The notes beneath the pieces are model-generated. The model searched no databases, was not told where the DNA came from, and was given only the letters and a program-made list of their open reading frames with translations. A DNA stretch of 64,000 bases from Axinella damicornis. Taxonomy: Eukaryota; Porifera; Demospongiae; Axinellida; Axinellidae. The DNA lies in contig OZ007513.1 of assembly GCA_963931865.1 (NCBI GenBank), positions 12,708,751 to 12,772,750 on the forward strand. Reading direction: 5' to 3'. This document shows, one piece after another, positions 34,808 to 43,958 of the stretch. Within the stretch, counting starts at the first letter, position 1. Each line of letters begins with the position of its first letter. The translations under genes and the position numbers were made by a program.

Positions 34808-35276
34808 TTTTTTTGTTTGTTTTTTTTCTCCAGGAGTGCAACCCTTTATAAGTAACTAGCTACATCAGATACAAATATACATACCACATAACCAAAAAAA
34901 AACAACAAAAAAACCCAACTATTTACTACTATACAGTATAATATACGAAACATGGGTTGGGTGTCCAGCACCTAGCTATAAACAACAAACAACAAAATAC
35001 AGAGTACAAAACAGAGTTGAGCATAATACTTATTGACAAAATATATAAAAAATAATAAGAATAATAAATACAGCAGGGAGATACGAAAATGGTGACTAGT
35101 GCATGGCTGCAGCCAGGCCTGCCCCATCGTCCATGCCGATTCCCCTCCTCCACATCACTCTGGAGCCACGTACACAACGGTTGGTTGCCCATAGAATGGC
35201 AAATGACAGTCTGGTCCGCACCCAGCCCATCACTTTACCATAGGGTTTACCCCACTTGGTGGAAAGTCTATCGGCA
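34808..35276 (-). mobile_element. 5'-truncated retrotransposon with target duplication
   Basis: The plus strand starts with a T-rich run (poly-A tail on the minus strand). The flanks carry atgagatagctattgt on the left and atgagatagctaactattgt on the right. The paralogous site at about 17430 is uninterrupted. The minus strand 35096-35274 encodes a frame containing KWGKPYGKVMGWVRTR, then LSFAILWATNRCVRGSR, ending at a TAG. From memory this resembles the C-terminal tail of invertebrate reverse-transcriptase-bearing elements; the class is uncertain. Confidence 0.65.
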
Positions 35277-35592
35277 ATGAGATAGCTAACTATTGTATTT
35301 TAGGTGATAAACCTGGTTGTCTATAGAGTTTGTCTCAAATATCAAAATCAGTTCCAATGCTGCTATGTACAAGAGGTAATGTCCATGTCAATTGTAACTC
35401 AATGTGTTTGGGGTAGGTGTAAAAAAATCATAACTTCAAAAATAATCATTCATGCATGTGTGTACATGTGTCTTAGCTGTGTTACATGTATTAAATCATA
35501 GCCATGAGACTAGATAGAAGCTAACAGACTTCTTACTCAGCAGCTTACTAGCATGCACTCCAGAAAAGAAAGCAACAGATCAAGTCTTTTAG
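35277..35592. other. 3' flank shared by collagen units
   Basis: Matches 17430-17733, 37840-38068 and, inverted, 40640-40945 (cagttccaatgctgctatg, cttagctgtgttac). No gene is seen. Confidence 0.6.
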
Positions 35593-36856
35593 CTACTTTG
35601 TGCACACTACACATGTGACTTCCTTCTGTGTGTCATATGGTGGACACGGGATTCCAACATTGCACTTTGCTTCAACGTGGTAGAAATAGGCTCCATTTAT
35701 GTTCGCAATACTGCCTGGTATTGACTGAGGATTTCGGTCCACACATTCAAACATGGTACGACGATGGCCATACCAGTTTGCCATGAGATATCCATAGTAC
35801 TCTCGAGTCCAGGATGATGGGCAGCTGAGTCGTGCAGGAATCATTACAACAGTTTCTCGTGTTGAGGCATAACAAACTGCACACGGGACATTGTGGTCAT
35901 GGACGAGGCGTAATGGACCACTATTATTACGCAGATATGTCTCATACTCAGTACCATACAGGAATGCACGTCCAGCCTGTGTTCCAGCAGTGTAGGTGGA
36001 ATATTGCGGCTGTTCTGGTAGGCAGATGTAGTTTGCCCCTCCTCCTTTCTCACTGTAATGGCTTCCTGCAGCTCTTCCAGCATACAGTAGCTGTGTTCCG
36101 GTAGTGCTGGGACATGTGGTCCTCCCCCACCTAGTGTACACCACACCACCACTAGCGGGACCAGGGGGACCTGGAACGGGGGGGGGGGGGGGGGGATGAT
36201 GCTTGCGGTTGCTAAGAACAGAAAAGCCGCAGCTTTTGTGTAAACTGTGAAACCTCATGAGTTGACATGCATGTAATAGTTGTGACTTAATTCCCCTGCC
36301 CTGCAATAGATTATACCGGTAGCCACTAATTACTGCAGCTGGTCCAGGTACATGTATTAACAGCACGTTTAGTATCTTTGGTATGCATGCACCTACACTT
36401 GCCAAGATGAATACTAAATGTTCTCTGCTTCCAACATTGCATACCTTGTGCTCCAGTCGGTCCTTGTGGACCAGTGTGTCCCCTCTCTCCCTGTCTCCTT
36501 GGGGCTCCATCCCGACCGTCTCGTCCCGGCGACCCATCCCGACCATCCCTCCCCCGGGGCCCTTGTACAATATAGGGTGGGCCAAGGGGAGCACTAGTAG
36601 CATTCAGTTGTGAGGACTGTGCACTCCTCTCTTCCCTCGATAGAACACCAGCTGTGGTGAAAATAGCAGTTGCGTACATTATCCATTAACAATGCCACTA
36701 CAAGCAAATAATTAGCTACATGTAGTTTGTATGGCCGTAGCTGGCCCTGATATAGAATGCAACAGTGGAACATTAACAACCTAGTGTGAACATACCAGCA
36801 GCTGAACTGACGAGTTGCAAGGTAACAAAAAACACCACAGCCAGCTTGAGGTCCAT
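35593..36856 (-). CDS. Short-chain collagen type II, unit 8, intact, 281 residues
   Basis: Exons 36796-36856, 36445-36651 and 35593-36170 (61+207+578 nt), phase 1 introns. Signal peptide MDLKLAVVFFVTLQLVSSA differs from type I units. Exon 2: SREERSAQSSQLNATS lead, then YIVQGPRGRDGRDGSPGRD and onward to GPTGAQ, about a dozen triplets with GAPRRQ in place of GAPGRQ, so one glycine is replaced by Arg. Exon 3 is shorter than in type I: GPPGPASGG, then the Cys-rich domain [16 protein letters not shown] to [10 protein letters not shown]. Its acceptor lies 6 nt beyond an 18-base poly-C run in the pyrimidine tract. The domain is nearly that of type I unit 3. TATA at 36928-36935. Secreted matrix collagen by family. 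Confidence 0.88.
36178..36195 (-). repeat. Poly-C run (18) inside a 3' splice site
   Basis: On the minus strand the intron ends with 18 C, then gttccag, before exon 3 of unit 8. The paralogues (38069 and 40943) have ctcccttccttattccag instead. Confidence 0.85.
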
Positions 36857-36927
36857 TGCTGCAGAGTTTTGTCCTCTTTCTTGTATATGTTTTAGTGTCC
36901 ACTGCTGAAGTGCGCATGCCATGCCTT

Positions 36928-36935
36928 CTTTTATA
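36928..36935 (-). promoter_or_regulatory. TATA box of collagen unit 8
   Basis: The minus strand reads tataaaag, 72 nt upstream of the ATG at 36856; the same spacing is kept at unit 9. Confidence 0.6.
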
Positions 36936-38068
36936 CACATTTGGGATGAAGGAAATAGCTAGCTAGCTGCTATGCTGGCATGTTCTTTTCAGAGGTTTGG
37001 GTCTCAGCATCGCTGATGGAGTGTATTGTACTTTCACTACGTGTCGCAGCTCACAGAAAAGGAACATGATTGTTATGAGTTTATTTAGGACACAATTGCT
37101 CTGCATACTGGTAGCTATGTAGGTTTAGTCAATGCATGGTAGCTAGCTACAAAGCCGTTGATGTTCCCAACATTCAGGAAGTGATGTAGCTTTTCTGCTC
37201 TCAAGGAAGACTCACACCCCCACCAAGATGTTTAGAGAGGCTCTACAGAAAGGCCCTGCCTCTGCAGCTGAATGAGCAACCAACCCTATACAAGGTGCAA
37301 CTAACCTGACCCAAGATTTTAGATGCTAAACCAAAAACCTGGAGCCAAACCTTCTTGAAGACTTTGGACGATCAAGCTATATTGCACATGCATTCCTAAA
37401 CAGAAAGGCCCTGCCTCTGCAGCTGAATGAGCAACCTTATATTATATGCAGTGCTGCAGCCTGCAGTGTTGATCGACTTGAGGGTACTAAACATGTGAAT
37501 GAGATTTAGAAATGTTATTTCTTCAAGGTACAGAGTTCACTACATAGTCAACATGTTTTGAAAATGCATCATCTGTGATGTAATGAAACAAACCGATGCA
37601 GTGTAGGAAGTAGTTACAAAGTCCATGTTTAAACAATGCTGATGCAATGATGAATAATATTACTGAACTGTACGAGTCATGTGACAAAGGCCAGAGGGAC
37701 TCCTACTACACTGAACATGCATGCAAGTGTTCCTAACAACTAAGTCTCTATCTATCAAAGCCGTACATCGACAGCATCAAGATACTGCAAAACACCCACA
37801 GTAAAATGATCCACTCATTATAAGCTAACACTCATTGACAAATTGAGATATTGTATTTTAGGTGAATGAGTTCGTCTCAAATATCAAAATCAGTTCCAAT
37901 GCTGCTATGTAGCTACAAGAGGTCATGCCCATGCCAATTGTAACTCAAATTGTGACAATCGCATAGCCATGACTAGATACAAGGTAACAGAAAGGTTGTT
38001 GTTACTCAGCAACTTAATTAGCTACTAGCATGCACTCCAGAATTAAATGAAAGCAACAGATCAAGTCT
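36936..38068. other. Duplicated intergenic block
   Basis: 36960-37800 runs parallel to 39420-40100 (ctcagcatcgctgatggagtg, gagggactcctactacactg). Parts match 10800-11100. No gene is seen. Confidence 0.6.
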
Positions 38069-39319
38069 TTACTTTGTGCACACTACACACGTGACTTCCT
38101 TCTGTGTGTCATATGGTGGACACGGGATTCCAACATTGCACTTTGCTTCAACGTGGTAGAATAAGGCTCCATCTGTGTTCGCAATACTGCCTGGTATTGA
38201 CTGAGGATTTCGGTCCACACATTCAAACATTGTACGACGAAGGTTATACAAGTTTGCCATGAGATATCCATAGTACTCTCGAGTCCAGGATGATGGGCAG
38301 CTGAGTCGTGCAGGAATCATTACAACAGTTTCTCGTGTTGAGGCATAACAAACTGCACACGGGACATTGTGGTTATGGAATGATCTCAGTGGTCCATTAT
38401 TATTCCCAGATGTCTGATACTCTGCCCCATACAGGTATGCACGTCCAGCCTGTGTTCCAGCAGTGTAGGTGGAATACTGTGGCTGCTCTGGTAGGCAGAT
38501 GTAGTTTGCCCCTCCTCCTTTCTCACTGTAATGGCTTCCGGCAGCTCGTCCAGCATACAGTAGCTGTGTTCCGGCAGTGCTGGGACATGTGGTCCTCCCC
38601 CACCTAGTGTACACCAAACCACCAGCAGTGGGACCAGCGGGACCTGGAATAAGGAAGGGAGGGATGATGCTTGCGGTTGCTAAGAACAGAAAAGCCGCAG
38701 CTTTTGTGTACACTGTGAAACCTCATGAGTTGGCATGCATGTAATAGTTGTGACTTAATTCGCCTGCCCTGCAATAGATTATACCGGTAGCCACTAATTA
38801 CTGCAGCTGGTCCAGGTACTAACAGCACGTTTAGTATCTTTGGTATGCATGCACCTACACTTGCCAAGATGAATACTGAATGTTCTCTGCTTCCAACATT
38901 GCATACCTTGTGGTCCAGTCGGTCCTTGTGGACCAGTGTGTCCCCTCTCTCCCTGTCTCCCTGGGGCTCCATCCCGACCATCTCGTCCCGGCGACCCGTC
39001 CCGACCATCCCTCCCCCGGGGCCCTTGTACAATATAGGGTGGGCCAAGAGGACCACTAGTAGCATTCAGTTGTGAGGACTGTACACTCCTCTCTTCCCTC
39101 GATAGAACACCAGCTGTGATGAAAATAGCAGTTGTGTACATCATGCTACTATTCATTAACAATGCCACTACAAGCAAATAATTAGCTACATGTAGTTTGT
39201 ATGGCCTTAGCTAGCCCCTCATATAGAATGTAACAGTGGAACAATAGTGTGAACATACCAGCAGCTGAACAGACGAGTTGCAAGGTAACAAAAAACACCA
39301 CAGCCAGCTTGAGGTCCAT
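38069..39319 (-). CDS. Short-chain collagen type II, unit 9, intact, 280 residues
   Basis: Exons 39259-39319, 38907-39113 and 38069-38643 (61+207+575 nt), phase 1 introns. Signal peptide MDLKLAVVFFVTLQLVCSA. Exon 2 as in unit 8, but with an unbroken GAPGRQGERGHTGPQ helix. Exon 3: [20 protein letters not shown] to CVVCTK, all open. The whole unit, including promoter and 3' flank, is close to unit 8, so the two are a recent tandem duplication. Type II chains have a much shorter helix than type I because exon 3 starts only three triplets before the Cys-rich domain. TATA at 39385-39392. Confidence 0.9.
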
Positions 39320-39384
39320 AATGCTGCAGAGTTTTATTGTATAATGTTTTAGTGTCCACTGCTGAAGTGTGCATGCCATGCCTT

Positions 39385-39392
39385 CTTTTATA
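39385..39392 (-). promoter_or_regulatory. TATA box of collagen unit 9
   Basis: The minus strand reads tataaaag, 66 nt upstream of the ATG at 39319. Confidence 0.6.
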
Positions 39393-40181
39393 CACATTTG
39401 GGATGAAGGAAATAGCGGCTAGCTAGCTGCTATGCTGGCATGTTCTTATCAGAGGTTTGGGTCTCAGCGTCACTGATGGAGTGTATTGTACTTTCACTAC
39501 GTGTCACAGCTCACATATATAAAAGGATTAATTGTTACGAGTTTATTTAGGACACAATTGCTCTGCATACTGGTAGCTATATGTAGGTTTAGTCAATGCA
39601 TGGTAGCTACAATGCCGTTGATGTTCCCAACTTTCAGGTAGCTTTCCTGCTCTCGAGGATCGAAGACTCATAGCTACCCCCACCAAGAGAGATTCTGCTA
39701 TTCCTAAACAGAAAGGCCCTGCCTCTGCAGCTGAATGAGCAACCTTATATTATATGCAGTGCTGCAGTGTTGATCGACTTGAGGGTACTAAACATGTGAA
39801 TGAGATTTAGAAATGTTATTTCGTCAAGGTACAAAGTTCAATGCATAGTCAACATGTTTTGAAAATGCATCATCTGTGATGCAATGAAACAAACCATGCA
39901 GTGTAGGAAGTAGTTACAGAGTTATCTGATGCAATTATGAGTAATATAATATGAACTGTACGAGTCATGTGACAAAAGCCAGAGGGACTCCTACTACACT
40001 GAACATGCATGCAAGTGTTCCTAACAACTAAGTCTCTATATCTATCAAAGCCGTGCATCGACAGTTTCAAGATAGCTACTGCAAAACACCCACCAAGCAA
40101 ATGTATTAGCTACACCCAAAGTGGCTTCAGGTCTTGACGGTCTCGAAGCCATGCATGTTTTGTGACTTTGAGACTACTAAT
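39393..40181. other. Duplicated intergenic block
   Basis: A copy of 36936-37800 with small deletions. No gene is seen. Confidence 0.6.
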
Positions 40182-40257
40182 GGGTGGCTGGTGGCTAAGT
40201 GGATGAATCATTTGACTGCTAATCAAGTGATTGCTGTATGGTTCCAATCCCAACCTT
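40182..40257 (+). other. tRNA-Ser(GCT)-like sequence, probably a SINE head or tRNA relic
   Basis: An A-box-like word (tggctaagtggatgaa), an anticodon-loop-like word (gactgctaatc, anticodon GCT) and a B box (ggttccaatcc) occur in order with near-normal spacing. The acceptor stem does not pair well, so a functional tRNA is unlikely. The downstream sequence to about 40370 could be the body of a tRNA-derived SINE. Confidence 0.5.
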
Positions 40258-40549
40258 GTATATAAAGAATACATCAGCTCATAGTTTAGGGCATTATGAT
40301 ATGAGTTGAGTAGGAGAGGAGAGAACCTAAATGTCCTATAGTTAGAGATTTTCTCACCTACTCAACTCTGCATTCAGATACGCCATGCTGATGTCTCTAT
40401 TGCTTTTATATAGATCTGATCTCCTTTTTTGGGGGGGATACCTCTGCAAGCTAGCCACGACAGGGTGCTATGTAGCTATACACTGCGGTAAAATAAATCT
40501 TATTGATCCACTCTTTATAAGCTAACACTCATTGACAAATTGAGATATT

Positions 40550-40945
40550 CTACCATGTTGAAGCAAAGTGCAATGTCGGAATCCCGTGTCCACCATATGA
40601 CACACAGAAGGAAGTGACATGTGTTGTGTGCACAAAGTAAAGACTGGAACAGTGATTTCATTTCTGGAGTGCATGCTAGTAGCTAATTAAGCTGATGAGT
40701 AACAAGCTTTAATGTTACCTTGTATCTAGTCATGGCTATGCGATTGTCATTTAGTACATTCTTCATGATTCTTGAGATACACATGAATGATTATTTTTGA
40801 AGTTATGATTTTTTTACACCTACCCCAAACACAATTTGAGTTACAATTGACATGGGCATGAGCTCTTGTACATAGCAGCATTGGAACTGATTTTGATGTT
40901 TGAGACGAACTCTATATAGACAACCAGGCTCATTCACCTAAACTA
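40550..40945 (+). other. Local inversion of about 395 bp carrying the end of a collagen gene
   Basis: 40552-40639 on the plus strand encodes the last codons of a collagen unit ([27 protein letters not shown] and stop), opposite to every other unit. 40640-40945 is the usual 3' flank, also inverted. The adjoining unit 10 on the minus strand stops exactly where these codons should follow. Left of 40550 lies the normal next piece of the 3' flank. The segment was therefore flipped in place. Confidence 0.85.
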
Positions 40946-42150
40946 CAATAAGGCTCCATTTGTGTTCGAAATACTGCCTGGTATTGACTGAGGATTTCGG
41001 TCCACACATTCAAACATGGTACGACGATGGCCATACCAGTTTGCCATGAGATATCCATAGTACTCTCGAGTCCAGGATGATGGGCAGCTGAGTCGTGCAG
41101 GAATCATTACAACAGTTTCTCGTGTTGAAGCATAACAAACTGCACACGGCACATTGTGGTCATGGACTGAGCTCAGTGGTCCATTGTCATTAGTCCCAGC
41201 TGTCTGATACTCTGCTCCATACAAGTGTGCACGTCCAGCCTGTGTTCCAGCAGTGTAGGTGGAGTACCGTGGCTGTTCTGGTAGGCAGATGTAGTTTGCC
41301 CCTCCTCCTCTATCAGTGTGAGCACTTCCTGCAGCTCGTCCAGCATACAGTAGCTGTGTTCCGGCAGTGCTGGGACATGTGGTCCTCCCCCACCTAGTGT
41401 ACACCACACCACCAGTAGTGGGACCAGGGGGACCTGGAATAAGGAAGGGAGGTTCTTGTGGTTGCTAAGAACAGAATAGCTGGCGCCGGCTATTTGCATG
41501 CTTACACTGTGAAACCTCCTGAGTTGGCAGGCATGACTTCCCTGCAGATATAGCCACTAATCACTGCAGCTGGAGCAACCAGGTATTAAGAGCATGTTTA
41601 GTATCTTTGACTGTGGAACTGTTGGTAGCTATTTATCTCCGCTTTCAATATTCAGAATTCATCTTGGCAAGTCTAGGTGAATACCTTGTGATCCAGATGG
41701 TCCAGTGTCTCCCCTCTCTCCCTGTCTCCCTGGGGCTCCATCTCGACCGTCTCGTCCCGGCGACCCATCCCGGCCATCCCTCCCCCGGGGCCCTTGTACA
41801 ATATAGGGTGGGCCACGGGGACCACTGGTAATGTTCAGTTGTGAGGACTGTACACTCCTCTCTTCCCTCGATAGAACACCAGCTGTGATGAAGGGAAGTG
41901 CAGTCCACAGTCTAACTCTGCTGCTTCCAGCAAACATTAATGAGATTATGAGAATCGATCATCTGGAGATATCAGCAGTTTTTGTTCTGGACCAAAATGT
42001 GTATCCATTAGCTCTAATGACACATAGTCACAACATAGTAATATCTGCACACATTTTGTATGCATACAACTGGAGAGAATGCAGCCTACCAGCAGCTGTG
42101 TTGAGGTGCAAGACAGCAAAAGACACCACGGCTAGCTTGCAGAGATCCAT
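40943..42150 (-). pseudogene. Short-chain collagen type II, unit 10, C terminus inverted away
   Basis: Exons 42090-42150, 41685-41882 and 40943-41433. Signal peptide MDLCKLAVVSFAVLHLNTA; an upstream in-frame ATG would add four residues. Exon 2 has an uninterrupted [19 protein letters not shown] helix, but ends GDTGPSGSQ with three fewer residues than unit 9. Exon 3 is open from GPPGPTTGG through PQSIPGSISNTNGAL, then hits a stop at 40943. The missing 29 or so codons, with four cysteines, lie inverted at 40552-40639. A 249-residue truncated product is possible; loss of the final cysteines should disturb folding. Confidence 0.8.
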
Positions 42151-43445
42151 CGGTGCAAACATTTTGCCTTCTTTCGAAGTTTCGTTTGATTCTTTTCCCA
42201 CATGCTGAATTGTGTGCATGAGTGTGCTTCTTTAATAGGTTTGTGGCAAGAAGGAAACAGTACGTGTCTTTTGCTGGTAGCTACTCTGTTAAACAAAGGT
42301 TGTTTAGCACAACAAGAGAAGCTGCTGTAAACAAGTTGTTTGTTAACTAATTCGATGTCACCAGATTCCCTTACATGGCTATTTCCTCTAAACAGGCAAA
42401 CAACAAAAATTATGACATCTGAAAGTACGCTGTCTTCTCATGAACTGTTTCATGAATACTTACACCTCTGAATGAGTTGCTAGTATTCATAAGAAACAGT
42501 TAATGAGGAGACTGTGGATGTCATCAATTTTAGCTGTTTCTCGGTCATCATATAGCTATATAGTAGCTACAATAAGAATTAGTTGATCACCAACTTGTTT
42601 CCAGCAGCTTCTCTTGCTGTGTTAATCGACCTTTGCTACTTCTCTGATGACTTCAATCACTGATAGCTATTCAAGATCTGTAATGCATGTCATGATTGTG
42701 AAGACTGTTACGAATATCCATTTAAGACGACACATATCACCTGAAATCGATTCAGACTTCAATGATAGTCAAGAATTACCTACACTAGCTATAGGGACAA
42801 TTATTCATTAACTTAATACTCATGGTAAACATATAGCTACATTTTGTATGTATAACAACAGAGCTACGTATCAGTAATTACACCGCATGGTACAATGCAT
42901 CTTAAGTCAGTTTTACACTATAAGCCATTTGCAAAAATCACTGTTTTCTGCTTGTCGATCACCCTCTCTCTTTAAATTTCCTTCAATGTCTCTGCATGGC
43001 CCTGTCTCCTTACATCCATGGCCAAATGTCCCTTTGATCCTTCACTGAATTCTCTCCTCCGGCCTGCCTCAAGTTGATCCCTGCATGCCTCTCCCCCTGG
43101 GCCTCCTAACCTCTTGAATGCACTGTCAGGGTGCGATGCAATACAAATGAGTCAACCCAATCATGGAGCACTAACCTAATGCTTAAGACATGAGCGAAGA
43201 GTCCTTCGTAGATGTACATGAGATGTTAGCCTCGTTCCCAATCGCGCGCGCATCACATACGTGACCTTTGAACCCTTGTCAAGGGTTCAAAGGTCACGTA
43301 TGCGATGCGCGCGCTAGGTAGATGCGTCAGTGTTACGGTATAGAGAGCATAATAATTCTGTGACAACAATCACTAGTATGTGGCATAAAAACAGGCATTA
43401 CTGACGATGGTGCCATTATACAGAACAGCAGACTAAGCCAGTTTG
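42151..43445. other. Gene-free stretch between collagen cluster and SLC19
   Basis: No gene is seen. 42289-42648 is a large imperfect hairpin: tgtttagcacaacaagagaa pairs with ttctcttgctgtgttaa, and ctcatgaactgtttc pairs with gaaacagttaatgag; this is probably a MITE. 43244-43313 is a second hairpin with arms of about 34 bp (gcgcgcgcatc...acgtgacctttgaaccc and its inverse). Confidence 0.6.
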
Positions 43446-43917
43446 TTAAAGATTTCTTTCTTGTGAGTTCACAGAAGAGCTGTCATTCCATATCAGTGGC
43501 CGCTGCTCACTTGGATCTCCCTCAGTTGGGTGAGGCTGATCCCGGGGAGATGGAGCGAGGGTCTGCCCACGACAACACACCCGCATGCTGGTCAGGCACC
43601 CAGTACGAGACAACTTGTAGCTACCAGCTCCAATGAACAGCAGCGTCAGGAAATAGTAATAGCCACTGTACACAATGAACTGCAGTGGAAAGGACGTGTG
43701 CATGGAGGTCATGTATATCACTCCCTCACTCAGCTACTGCCCTTATTCACCTATGTGAGCAATTTGGCACATGCCGGGCAGCTCTCTGCACAGAGCTGAT
43801 GCTCCCCGACTGTGTCCGCTTCAGCCGCATGCTGTTCGGAGGGGGTAAAAGTACGAATGTCGCACGCACGTCTCTAGTGTAGCCCCGCACACCAACCTCC
43901 CCTTCCGTTAGTCACAC

Positions 43918-43958
<41 letters not shown>

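Noticed and set aside
40182..40257. Functional tRNA-Ser(GCT) gene
   Set aside because: The acceptor stem does not pair and the D-arm region is irregular.
43685..43882. Plus-strand frame opposite SLC19 exon 3
   Set aside because: The minus frame continues the transporter with a matching splice site.
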